From assembly GCA_024698585.1 (NCBI GenBank), contig JAILRB010000054.1, positions 1 through 64,000 of the forward strand: a stretch of 64,000 nt of DNA, given 5' to 3'. The stretch comes from Eubacterium sp. (GTDB lineage Bacteria; Bacillota; Clostridia; Lachnospirales; Lachnospiraceae). The translations under genes and the position numbers were made by a program. Every line of letters begins with the position of its first letter. Position 1 is the stretch's first letter. Below are positions 17,438 to 26,322 of this stretch, piece by piece. Below the pieces are notes generated by a model. That model searched no databases, had not been told where the DNA came from, and worked only from the letters and a program-made list of their open reading frames with translations.

Positions 17438-18440
17438 AGTAACAGTCTTAGGTGGAGGCGGTTGGGCAATCGCACTTGCCAAGGTATTATTTGAAAACCA
17501 GAATCAGGTAACGATCTGGTCTAAGCTTGATAAGGAAGTTCAGGCATTAAACAATGGGAGAGAAAACAAAATCTGTTTACCGGGAGTAAAGATTGATGAA
17601 TCCATTCAGATCACCGGAGACATTCAGGAAGCGGTGAAGGATTCCGAAATTATTGTGATGGCAGTGGCATCTTCTTTCGTAAGAAGCACTGCAGAACTCT
17701 TAAAAGGAATCGTACCTGCAGGCCAGATTATTGTGGATGTGGCAAAGGGAATTGAAAAAGACACTTATTATACAATGACGGAAATCATTGAAGAAGTATT
17801 ACCTGATTGTGAGGCTGTCGTTTTATCCGGACCAAGCCATGCAGAGGAAGTCGGAAGACAGTTACCGACTGCTGTAGTAATTGGTGCTAAGAAAAAGGAC
17901 ATTGCAGAGACGGTACAGAAAACGTTCTCCAATGATTATTTCCGTGTATATACCAGCCCGGATCGAAAGAGTATCGAATTAGGTGGTTCTTTAAAGAATG
18001 TCATTGCATTGGCAGCGGGAATTGCAGATGGATTGGGATATGGAGATAATACAGAAGCAGCTTTGATTACCAGAGGAATTAAGGAAATCACACAGTTAGG
18101 TGTGGCAATGGGCGGCCATTCCAGAACCTTCCATGGTTTGTCAGGAATCGGTGACTTGATTGTTACCTGTGATAGTAAGCATTCCAGAAACCGTAGAGCG
18201 GGTGTGTTAATTGGAAAAGGATATACGCTGGATGAAGCGGTAAAAGAGGTAAACATGGTTGTAGAAGGTGCGGTTTCAGCAGAAGCTGCATATAATCTTT
18301 CTAAGAAATATCAGGTGGATATGCCGATTGTTGAAGCAGTGAATGCGGTATTATTCCATAACGTTAAAGCTTCAGAAGCAATGAAACAAATGATGAACAG
18401 AGCTTTAACCAATGAATTTTCAGATTTGGATTGGGAGTAA
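17430..18440 (+). CDS. gpsA: Glycerol-3-phosphate dehydrogenase [NAD(P)+]
   Basis: Reduces dihydroxyacetone phosphate to sn-glycerol-3-phosphate for phospholipids. 336 residues: Rossmann motif VTVLGGGGWAIALA at the N-terminus, KGIE and SGPSHAEEV motifs, catalytic Lys in LGGSLKNVIALAAGI, and GLSGIGDLIVTC. The ATG at 17430 is chosen over 17403 because AAGGAGG at 17418-17424 precedes it and the Rossmann motif then sits at the expected distance. Overlaps plsY. Confidence 0.96.
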   Translation: MSKVTVLGGGGWAIALAKVLFENQNQVTIWSKLDKEVQALNNGRENKICLPGVKIDESIQITGDIQEAVKDSEIIVMAVASSFVRSTAELLKGIVPAGQIIVDVAKGIEKDTYYTMTEIIEEVLPDCEAVVLSGPSHAEEVGRQLPTAVVIGAKKKDIAETVQKTFSNDYFRVYTSPDRKSIELGGSLKNVIALAAGIADGLGYGDNTEAALITRGIKEITQLGVAMGGHSRTFHGLSGIGDLIVTCDSKHSRNRRAGVLIGKGYTLDEAVKEVNMVVEGAVSAEAAYNLSKKYQVDMPIVEAVNAVLFHNVKASEAMKQMMNRALTNEFSDLDWE

Positions 18441-18443
18441 GAG

Positions 18444-19106
18444 ATGGATTATTTAATTAAAACATTGGATGAAATGGAAGAGCAGTTTAAACCCTTCCGT
18501 GAACCCTTTAATCGACTGAAAACGTTGATGACATATTATGAATGTGCCATCTTGGAAGTTAAAACGAAATTAGATGTTCTTAACAAGGAGTTTATGGATA
18601 ATGAACTTCGTAATCCGATAGAGGCAATTAAAACCAGAATCAAGTCTCCGGCTAGTATTATTGAAAAGATGGAACGAAAAGGATTTGAATTATCCATGGA
18701 TTCCCTGGAAGAAAACATTAATGATGTGGCCGGGATTCGTGTGGTTTGTTCTTTCATTGATGATATTTATAAAGTTGCAGAAATGTTAACCTGCCAGGAT
18801 GATATCAGAGTTCTGACAGTAAAGGATTATATTAAGAATCCGAAAAAGAATGGTTACCGAAGTCTTCATCTTGTAGTGGAAATTCCGATTTTTCTTTCTA
18901 CGGGAAAGAAATTTATGAAGGTTGAGGTTCAGATTCGAACCATTGCCATGGATTTCTGGGCCAGCCTGGAACATGAAATTCATTATAAAAAATCAAATTC
19001 CAATGCAGATTCTGTCAAGAAACTGACGGAATGTGCTGATACAATTTATGAAACAGACTTGACGATGATGAGTCTTAGAAAAGAAATGATTGATGACGAA
19101 GAATAG
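18444..19106 (+). CDS. Small alarmone synthetase (RelQ/YjbM-like (p)ppGpp synthetase)
   Basis: Single-domain RelA/SpoT synthetase, 220 residues, no hydrolase, TGS or ACT domains. Motifs seen: RIKSPASIIEKMERKG, NDVAGIRVVCSF, the ATP/GTP-site loop YIKNPKKNGYRSLHL and VEVQIRTIAMDFWASLEHEIHYK. Transfers pyrophosphate to GDP/GTP. The size and EVQIRT region fit RelQ better than RelP, but I cannot separate them with certainty. Starts 3 bases after gpsA; next to cls, so it sits among envelope-lipid genes. Confidence 0.9.
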   Translation: MDYLIKTLDEMEEQFKPFREPFNRLKTLMTYYECAILEVKTKLDVLNKEFMDNELRNPIEAIKTRIKSPASIIEKMERKGFELSMDSLEENINDVAGIRVVCSFIDDIYKVAEMLTCQDDIRVLTVKDYIKNPKKNGYRSLHLVVEIPIFLSTGKKFMKVEVQIRTIAMDFWASLEHEIHYKKSNSNADSVKKLTECADTIYETDLTMMSLRKEMIDDEE

Positions 19107-19141
19107 CGTGACAGCTTCTACATAAGACGGAAAGGAGGGCA

Positions 19142-20704
19142 ATGATGGAAATCCATAATGAGCATGTCATTAAAGGAAAAAAGAATATTGGAACCTTCTT
19201 ATTCAGCCGAACCTTCGTGTTCATTTTGATGATTCTTTCGCAGCTTGCCCTGATTTTGCTTCTTTCCTACAATATGTCAGTCAGCAAAACCATTAATCAG
19301 TTTCTTTTGGTGTTGCAGTTCGTTTTGGTTGTTTACATTGTCAATGAAAAGTCAGACCCAACCATGAAATTAATCTGGGTGGTGTTTATTATGTTTTTAC
19401 CGGCTTTGGGTACGTTGATGTACGTATATGTGAAAATTCAGCCGGGAGCATTTTTTCTAAGGAAAAAACTGGAACACATTGATTTAAAATCAGAACGCTA
19501 TCTTCCCATGAAACGAGAGGTTTATCAGGATTTACAGATTCAGGATAAACAGACCGCATCACTTAGCCGGTACATTTATAAAAATAATGGATTGCCGGTG
19601 TATAAGAATACGAAGGTTTCGTATTTTAACTGTGGTGAGGCGAAGTTTGAGGCGTTAGTACGTCAGTTGGAAGAAGCACAGGATTTTATTTTCCTGGAAT
19701 ATTTCATCATTGAGGAAGGAAAGTTCTGGAATACGGTTTTGGATATCTTAAAGCGAAAGGCTCAGGAAGGAGTGGAAGTCCGTGTGATGTATGATGGACT
19801 CTGTTCCCTAACAAAACTTGAAATCGGCTATTTCAAAAAGTTGAGAAAAATGGGAATTCAGTCGAAACCGTTTGCACCGGCCAGACCATTTTTCACAACA
19901 CAGCAAAATAACCGAGACCACCGTAAAATTCTTGTAATTGACGGTAAGGTCGCTTTTACCGGTGGAATCAATTTAGCAGATGAATATGTGAATATTAATT
20001 CAAAATTTGGTTACTGGAAAGATACCGCAGTGATGTTAGAAGGGGAAGCGGCACAAAGTTTTACCTTGATGTTCTTACAGATGTGGAATGTTTCTGAAAA
20101 GACCATTGGAAATTATGACCGTTATCTGAATGTATCTTTTGAACCAATGAAATCAGATGGATATGTCATAGGATATGGTGATGACCCGTTTAGTGAAGAG
20201 CATATTGGGGAATCTGTTTATCTTCAGATTATCAATACGGCCACCAGGTATCTTCACATTGTATCTCCATATCTGGTGCTTGATAATGTGATGATTACAG
20301 CATTGATTATGGCTGCAAAGAGAGGCGTGGATGTAAAAATTGTTCTTCCCGGAATTCCGGATAAGGCCTATGCGTTTTGCGTGGCCAGAACCTATTATGA
20401 TGAATTGATTTCGGCAGGCATTGAAATCTATGAATTCACTCCGGGATTTACCCATGCAAAAATGTTTATCAGCGATGATGAAAAGGCTACCGTAGGCACG
20501 ATAAATTTGGATTATCGAAGTTTGTTCCTACATTTTGAAAATGGTTGTTTTATATTTAGAAATGAAGTGATTTATGAAATGGAAAAGGACTATCAGGAAA
20601 TGCTATCCCAGTCCAGAAAAATCTCGTTGATTGAATGTAAAAATCGACCGATTTTATATAAGGTTTGCGGAAAACTTTTACGATTGGTGGCACCATTAAT
20701 GTAA
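19142..20704 (+). CDS. cls: Cardiolipin synthase (PLD family)
   Basis: Membrane-bound phospholipase D superfamily enzyme condensing phosphatidylglycerols to cardiolipin. 520 residues: two N-terminal transmembrane helices (about 22-45 and 72-92), then two HKD motifs, HRKILVIDGKVAFTGG (about 260) and HAKMFISDDEKATVGT (about 438). GGAGGGC overlaps the region before the ATGATG; either ATG could be used. A long hairpin lies between it and spoIVA. Confidence 0.93.
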   Translation: MMEIHNEHVIKGKKNIGTFLFSRTFVFILMILSQLALILLLSYNMSVSKTINQFLLVLQFVLVVYIVNEKSDPTMKLIWVVFIMFLPALGTLMYVYVKIQPGAFFLRKKLEHIDLKSERYLPMKREVYQDLQIQDKQTASLSRYIYKNNGLPVYKNTKVSYFNCGEAKFEALVRQLEEAQDFIFLEYFIIEEGKFWNTVLDILKRKAQEGVEVRVMYDGLCSLTKLEIGYFKKLRKMGIQSKPFAPARPFFTTQQNNRDHRKILVIDGKVAFTGGINLADEYVNINSKFGYWKDTAVMLEGEAAQSFTLMFLQMWNVSEKTIGNYDRYLNVSFEPMKSDGYVIGYGDDPFSEEHIGESVYLQIINTATRYLHIVSPYLVLDNVMITALIMAAKRGVDVKIVLPGIPDKAYAFCVARTYYDELISAGIEIYEFTPGFTHAKMFISDDEKATVGTINLDYRSLFLHFENGCFIFRNEVIYEMEKDYQEMLSQSRKISLIECKNRPILYKVCGKLLRLVAPLM

Positions 20705-20730
20705 TAATTATTTTTCCCTCCACATATATT
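20702..20730 (+). promoter_or_regulatory. Candidate sigma-E promoter of spoIVA
   Basis: TAATAAT (20702-20708), 14-base spacer, CATATATT (20723-20730). I compare this with the Bacillus sigma-E pattern kmATATT-N14-CATACAHT: the -35 matches at 6 of 7 positions and the -10 at 7 of 8. spoIVA is a sigma-E gene in Bacillus. Initiation near 20737 would fall in the loop of the hairpin at 20715-20765. Confidence 0.5.
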
Positions 20731-20770
20731 TTATTAAATTATTGGAAGAAATATATGTGGGGGGATTTTT
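20715..20770 (+). terminator. Long hairpin ending cls and covering the spoIVA ribosome binding site
   Basis: 17-base stem (20715-20731 with 20749-20765, one G.U pair), 17-base loop, then TTTTT directly before the spoIVA ATG. The 3' arm contains the whole GGGGGGA Shine-Dalgarno sequence. Read-through from cls would be terminated or would have its ribosome site hidden. Confidence 0.75.
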
Positions 20771-22237
20771 ATGCAATTTAATGTTTATGATGATATTGAA
20801 CAGCGGACAAACGGGGAAATTTACATAGGTGTCGTAGGTCCGGTTCGAACAGGAAAATCGACCTTTATAAAAAACTTTATGAATCTTGCGGTTATTCCGA
20901 GAATCAAGGACGAAAATGATTTGAAACGAACGGTGGATGAGTTACCGCAGTCATCTTCGGGAAAAACCATTATGACAACGGAACCGAAATTCATTCCGAA
21001 CAAGGCGGTTTCCATTGATCTGGATAATCATACGAAGATGAAAGTTCGTTTGATTGATTGTGTAGGCTTTATGGTGGATGGTGCTACGGGACATATGGAA
21101 GAGGATGTGGAGCGTATGGTGAAAACACCATGGTTTTCTGAAAACATTCCTTTTTCCCGGGCAGCGGAAATTGGCACAGAAAAGGTGATTTCTGAACATT
21201 CCACCATTGGAATCGTCATCACCAGTGATGGTAGCTTCACTGATTTAGACGCAGAAGCATACAATGATGCACTGGATAAAACAGTAATGAGATTAAAATC
21301 CATGCAAAAACCGTTTGTTATTTTAATGAACTCGGCAGAACCGGAATCGGAACTGTGTAAGGCATTGTGCAATCAGATTCAGCGAAAATATAATATATCT
21401 ACGGTTCCGATGAATTGTCTCCATTTGACAGAGCGTAACATCCATGAAATTTTAGAACAGATTCTGTTTGAATTTCCTGTTACAGAAGTGCGTTTTAATA
21501 CACCGAAATGGTTAGATATCATGGATAAAAATCAAAAAATGATTCAGGATATTATTGATGTTTCCAAAGATTTGTTGAGCCAAATTACCTATGTGAAGGA
21601 TTTAAATGGTATTCAGCCCGGAACCTGTGAATATATTCATGATATACAGGTGACAGGTGTCGATTTGTCCAATGGAACAATCAGCATTGGTTTTGAAATT
21701 GATGATCGCTATTACTATGATACTTTGACGGAAATGACCGGTATAGAAATTAAGAATCAATTACAGTTAATCCAACTGGTCAAGGAGTTATCCGGTCAAA
21801 AGAATCATTATGTAAAATTTAAAGAAGCCATCAACAGCGTGAAATCCACGGGCTACGGAATCGTCACACCGGAGAAAGAGGAAATTCTTTTAGAAGAACC
21901 GGAACTGATTCGAAATGGAAACAAATATGGTGTGAAAATCAAGGCAGTGGCGCCGGCAGTTCACTTTGTGAAAACAGATATTGTCACAGAAATATCGCCG
22001 ATTATCGGGGCAGAAGAACAGGCCGAGGATTTGATTCGTTTTATTAATGACCGGGAAAGTGGAAATGAAGATATCTGGGAAACAAATATTTTTGGTAAAA
22101 CCATTGGTCAGATTGTGAATGAAGGAATCGCAAACAAAATTAATAATCTTTCGGAAGATACCAGAACAAGAATGCAGGGAACTGTGGAAAAGATTACCAA
22201 TGACCAGAGCAGAGGCGTGATTTGCATTGTCTTATAA
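20771..22237 (+). CDS. spoIVA: Stage IV sporulation protein A (spore coat ATPase)
   Basis: ATPase that polymerises on the forespore surface and is the basement layer of the coat. 488 residues, close to Bacillus SpoIVA (492). N-terminal P-loop GPVRTGKSTF, DCVGFMV as the Walker B/switch region, a middle domain, and a conserved C-terminus ending in GVICIVL. Its presence is strong evidence for endospore formation. Regulation: see the sigma-E-like promoter and the hairpin that buries its ribosome binding site. Confidence 0.96.
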   Translation: MQFNVYDDIEQRTNGEIYIGVVGPVRTGKSTFIKNFMNLAVIPRIKDENDLKRTVDELPQSSSGKTIMTTEPKFIPNKAVSIDLDNHTKMKVRLIDCVGFMVDGATGHMEEDVERMVKTPWFSENIPFSRAAEIGTEKVISEHSTIGIVITSDGSFTDLDAEAYNDALDKTVMRLKSMQKPFVILMNSAEPESELCKALCNQIQRKYNISTVPMNCLHLTERNIHEILEQILFEFPVTEVRFNTPKWLDIMDKNQKMIQDIIDVSKDLLSQITYVKDLNGIQPGTCEYIHDIQVTGVDLSNGTISIGFEIDDRYYYDTLTEMTGIEIKNQLQLIQLVKELSGQKNHYVKFKEAINSVKSTGYGIVTPEKEEILLEEPELIRNGNKYGVKIKAVAPAVHFVKTDIVTEISPIIGAEEQAEDLIRFINDRESGNEDIWETNIFGKTIGQIVNEGIANKINNLSEDTRTRMQGTVEKITNDQSRGVICIVL

Positions 22238-22274
22238 ACGGGAATCTCCTATTAGTGGAATGGCGGAATCTTCC

Positions 22275-22303
22275 TTGAAAAAAGGATTTTTCTATGCTAA
22301 AAT
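22275..22303 (+). promoter_or_regulatory. Extended -10 sigma-A promoter of tyrS
   Basis: TTGAAA (22275-22280), 17-base spacer, TAAAAT (22298-22303) preceded by TGC. The leader is only about 25 bases, too short for a T-box. Confidence 0.7.
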
Positions 22304-22335
22304 AATAAATCGAGTCTAATTAAAGGAGAAATACG

Positions 22336-23565
22336 ATGAATACGTATGAGGATTTAAAACGAAGAGGCCTGATTGCACAGGTTACAGATGAAGAATTAAT
22401 AAAAGGATTAATCAATGAAGGGAAGGCAGTGTTCTATATCGGATTTGACCCGACTGCAGATAGTTTGCATGTAGGTCATTTCATGGCTCTTTGCTTAATG
22501 AAGAGACTTCAGATGGCTGGTAATAAACCAATCGCCTTAATCGGTGGTGGTACCGCCATGATTGGTGACCCATCAGGAAAAACGGATATGAGAAAAATGA
22601 TGACCAAGGAAACCATTGACCATAATGTTTCCTGCTTTAAAAAGCAGATGAGTCGCTTCATTGATTTTTCTGATGATAAAGCGTTGTTGGTAAATAACGC
22701 AGATTGGCTTTTGGATTTAAATTATATTGATGTATTAAGAGAAGTCGGCCCACACTTTAGTGTTAACAGAATGCTTTCGGCAGAATGTTACAAGCAGAGA
22801 ATGGAACGTGGATTAAGTTTCCTGGAATTTAACTACATGATTATGCAGAGTTATGACTTCTATAAATTATTCCAGGATTATGGATGTAATCTTCAGTTTG
22901 GTGGAGATGATCAGTGGAGTAACATGTTAGGTGGTACAGAATTGATTCGTCGTAAACTTGGAAAAGATGCTTCTGCCATGACTATTACCTTGTTATTAAA
23001 CTCAGAAGGTAAGAAAATGGGTAAAACAGTATCCGGTGCTGTATGGTTGGATCCTGAAAAAACTTCTCCATACGATTTCTATCAGTACTGGAGAAATGTA
23101 GCTGATGCAGATGTCATTAAATGTCTGAAGATGTTAACTTTCCTTCCGATTGAAGAAATTGAAGCAATGGAAGCTTGGCAGGGAAGTGAACTGAATAAGG
23201 CGAAAGAAATTCTTGCTTATGAATTGACAAACTTAGTTCATGGTGAAGAAGAGGCCGTAAAGGCACAGGAAACAGCCAGAAAGATTTTCCAGAATGGAGG
23301 TATTTCTGGAGATATTCCTACAACCACATATACAAAGGCTGATTTAGATGAAGGAAAAGATATCCTTACTTTATTAACAGATACAAAGCTTGCTGCTTCT
23401 CGTGGAGAAGGAAGAAGATTGGTACAGCAGAACGGTATTTCCGTAAACGGAGAAAAGGTTACAGCCATTGATGCAACCTTTACCACTGCAGACTTTAATG
23501 AAGATGGTGTTCTTTTAATCAAAAAAGGAAAGAAAGCATATCATCAGGTAAAAACTGAGGAATAA
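22336..23565 (+). CDS. tyrS: Tyrosyl-tRNA synthetase
   Basis: Charges tRNA-Tyr. 409 residues, class Ic: HIGH-type motif HVGHF, tyrosine/ATP pocket YDFYKLFQDYGCNLQFGGDDQW, KMSKS-type motif KMGKT, and a C-terminal S4-like RNA-binding domain (AASRGEGRRLVQQNGISVNG). AAAGGAG upstream. Own promoter, and a hairpin follows before alaS. Confidence 0.97.
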   Translation: MNTYEDLKRRGLIAQVTDEELIKGLINEGKAVFYIGFDPTADSLHVGHFMALCLMKRLQMAGNKPIALIGGGTAMIGDPSGKTDMRKMMTKETIDHNVSCFKKQMSRFIDFSDDKALLVNNADWLLDLNYIDVLREVGPHFSVNRMLSAECYKQRMERGLSFLEFNYMIMQSYDFYKLFQDYGCNLQFGGDDQWSNMLGGTELIRRKLGKDASAMTITLLLNSEGKKMGKTVSGAVWLDPEKTSPYDFYQYWRNVADADVIKCLKMLTFLPIEEIEAMEAWQGSELNKAKEILAYELTNLVHGEEEAVKAQETARKIFQNGGISGDIPTTTYTKADLDEGKDILTLLTDTKLAASRGEGRRLVQQNGISVNGEKVTAIDATFTTADFNEDGVLLIKKGKKAYHQVKTEE

Positions 23566-23572
23566 TTATATT

Positions 23573-23601
23573 GGACAAATCAATTCGTTGGTTTGTCCTT
23601 T
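23573..23601 (+). terminator. Hairpin terminator after tyrS
   Basis: Eleven-base stem GGACAAATCAA (23573-23583) / TTGGTTTGTCC (23588-23598) with TTCG loop and one G.U pair, followed by TTTG. Short T run, so perhaps a leaky terminator. Confidence 0.65.
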
Positions 23602-23640
23602 GTGATGAAATAGATTACGTTTATAAAAGGAGAAAAAGGA

Positions 23641-26292
23641 ATGAAGAAAATAACCTCCAATGAATTACGAAATGCTTGGAAGGAATTTTATATCAAAAGA
23701 GGACATGTAGATGTCGGTGCAGTGTCTTTAGTATCTGACGGATCTACCGGTGTTATGTTTAACGTTGCCGGAATGCAGCCTCTTATGCCATATTTGTTAG
23801 GAAAAGAACATCCACAGGGTACCAGACTTTGTAATGTTCAGGGATGTGTCAGAACCAATGATATTGATTCTGTAGGTGACACGAGTCATGGAACATTCTT
23901 TGAAATGATGGGAAGCTGGTCTTTAGGAGATTATTTTAAAGAAGACCGTTGTAAATGGAGTTTTGAGCTTCTTACTGAAGTTTTCGGTTTTGATGCAGAT
24001 CATCTTGCAGCAACTGTTTTTGCAGGGGATGAGGATGCTCCGAGAGATGAAGAAGGAGCAAAATATAGAATTGCATCCGGATTTAAGCCGGAAAATGTTT
24101 ATTATTTACCAAAAGAACATAACTGGTGGGGATTGGAATTTGGTCCTTGCGGTCCTGACTCAGAAATGTTCTATATTAATGATGTAGAACCATGTGGTCC
24201 TGATTGTAATCCTGGTTGTGACTGTGGAAGATTTACTGAAATCGGTAATGATGTATTTATGCAGTATGAAAAACATCAGGATGGTCACTTGACTCCATTG
24301 GAAAAGAAAAACGTGGATACCGGTTGGGGACTGGAACGTAACCTTGCGTTCTTAAACGGTACTTCTGACGTATATCGTACAGATTTCTATACTTCTGTTA
24401 TTGCATATATTGAAGAAAAATCAGGAATCAAATATGATGCGGAAGAAAAGTCTACGAAATCCATGCGTATCATCGCTGATCACTGTAGAACCAGCGTGAT
24501 GCTTATCGGAGATCCGGCAAAACTTCGTCCGTCCAATGCAGGGGCAGGTTATGTGCTTCGTCGTTTGATTCGTCGTGCTGTAAGACATGGTAGAACGTTA
24601 AAATTAACAACAGAAGATTATATTAAAATTGCGTCAATCTTCATTGATGAAGTATACAAGGAAAGTTATCCGCTTTTAACAGAAAACAGAGAATTCGTTC
24701 TTTCTGAATTAAAGAAGGAAATTGAACGTTTCCAGTCAACATTGGAAAACGGAATGAAGGAATTTAAGAAGATTCTTGATACAAAGAAAGCAGAGAAGAC
24801 TTCTGAAATTTCAGGAAAAGAAGCATTTTACTTATATGATACCTTTGGCTTCCCAATCGAATTAACTGTCGAAATGGCAGAAGAAGAGGGAATGACAGTT
24901 TCTGAAGAAGAATTTAAGGATGCAATGGAAGAACAGAAACAGAAGGCAAGAGCCAATGCGAACTTCTCGCAGAAATCACTGGATGAAGACGTATTCGAAA
25001 GCCTTGGTTCTGATGTTGTAACAGAATTCGTTGGTTATGATACATTAGAAGCAGAAACAGAAATTGTTGCACTTGCTAACGATACAGCGATGGTTGACTC
25101 CTTAACGGAAGGAGAAAACGGTACATTAGTATTCGCTAAGACTCCGTTCTATGCAACTATGGGTGGTCAGAAGGGCGATATCGGAACTATCACGACAAAG
25201 CAGGGGGTCTTTGCGGTAGAAGATACAGTAAAACTTCCGGAAAATCGTGTAGGACATGTGGGACATGTTGTATCCGGTACAATGAACAGTAAGGATGTGG
25301 CAATATTATCCGTAAATCCGATGACCCGTTCCAATACTTGTAAGAATCATTCTGCAACCCATTTATTACAGGCTGCATTAAAAGAAGTTCTTGGAGATCA
25401 TGTGGAACAGCAGGGTTCTTATCAGGACAGCGATAGAACACGTTTTGACTTCAGTCATTCAGAAAGCATGACAGCAGATCAGATTAAGGCTGTAGAAAAA
25501 ATCGTAAATGATAAAATTGCAGAAGCAATTCCTGTAGAAACTAATGTCATGGGAATTGAAGAAGCAAAAGAAAGTGGTGCTATGGCATTGTTTGGAGAAA
25601 AATATGGTGACAGTGTTCGAGTTGTTTCCATGGGAGAGTTCTCTAAGGAACTTTGTGGTGGTACTCATGTAAAAAACACAGGGGATATTTCATCCTTTAA
25701 GATTCTTTCTGAAAGCGGTGTTGCTGCCGGAGTTCGAAGAATTGAAGCTTTGACCGGTGCAAATGTATTGGCATATTACCGTTCTTTGGAAGAAACATTG
25801 GAACAGGCTGCTGCTGCAGCAAAGACCAATGCCGGAAACCTGACAAACAAGATTCAGGACATGCAGGCACAGATTAAGGAATTATCTTCTGAAAACGAAT
25901 CACTGAAATCAAAGCTTGCCAATAATTCCATTGGTGATGTGATGGATCAGATTGAAGAAGTTAACGGCGTGAAACTTCTGGCAACAAAGGTTGCAGATGT
26001 GGACATGAACGGACTTCGTAATTTAGGTGATAGCTTAAAGGAAAAAATGGGCGGCGGAGTCGTTGTGATTGTTTCTGCAAACGGCGACAAGGCAAACGTT
26101 CTTGTTATGGCTGATGATGATGCCATTGCAAAGGGTGCTCATGCAGGAAATATGATTAAGGAAATTGCTAAACTTGTTGGCGGTGGTGGCGGTGGTCGTC
26201 CGAATATGGCTCAGGCCGGTGGAAAGAACCCTGCAGGAGCAGAGGATGCAGTGAAGGCTGCCAAAGAGATTCTTGCTGCACAGCTTTCATAA
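23641..26292 (+). CDS. alaS: Alanyl-tRNA synthetase
   Basis: Charges tRNA-Ala and edits mischarged Ser/Gly. 883 residues: class II catalytic domain (N-terminal NAWKEFYIKRGHVDVGAVSL), tRNA recognition domain, editing domain with zinc ligands HSATHLL and CGGTH, coiled linker, and C-terminal C-Ala/DHHA1 domain with a glycine-rich GGGGGGRPNMAQAGG motif. AAAAGGAG upstream. No T-box leader is visible; no clear promoter in the 75-base gap. Confidence 0.97.
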   Translation: MKKITSNELRNAWKEFYIKRGHVDVGAVSLVSDGSTGVMFNVAGMQPLMPYLLGKEHPQGTRLCNVQGCVRTNDIDSVGDTSHGTFFEMMGSWSLGDYFKEDRCKWSFELLTEVFGFDADHLAATVFAGDEDAPRDEEGAKYRIASGFKPENVYYLPKEHNWWGLEFGPCGPDSEMFYINDVEPCGPDCNPGCDCGRFTEIGNDVFMQYEKHQDGHLTPLEKKNVDTGWGLERNLAFLNGTSDVYRTDFYTSVIAYIEEKSGIKYDAEEKSTKSMRIIADHCRTSVMLIGDPAKLRPSNAGAGYVLRRLIRRAVRHGRTLKLTTEDYIKIASIFIDEVYKESYPLLTENREFVLSELKKEIERFQSTLENGMKEFKKILDTKKAEKTSEISGKEAFYLYDTFGFPIELTVEMAEEEGMTVSEEEFKDAMEEQKQKARANANFSQKSLDEDVFESLGSDVVTEFVGYDTLEAETEIVALANDTAMVDSLTEGENGTLVFAKTPFYATMGGQKGDIGTITTKQGVFAVEDTVKLPENRVGHVGHVVSGTMNSKDVAILSVNPMTRSNTCKNHSATHLLQAALKEVLGDHVEQQGSYQDSDRTRFDFSHSESMTADQIKAVEKIVNDKIAEAIPVETNVMGIEEAKESGAMALFGEKYGDSVRVVSMGEFSKELCGGTHVKNTGDISSFKILSESGVAAGVRRIEALTGANVLAYYRSLEETLEQAAAAAKTNAGNLTNKIQDMQAQIKELSSENESLKSKLANNSIGDVMDQIEEVNGVKLLATKVADVDMNGLRNLGDSLKEKMGGGVVVIVSANGDKANVLVMADDDAIAKGAHAGNMIKEIAKLVGGGGGGRPNMAQAGGKNPAGAEDAVKAAKEILAAQLS

Positions 26293-26322
26293 GTTTAGAT
26301 AAAGAGAGAAAAGGAATTTTAA

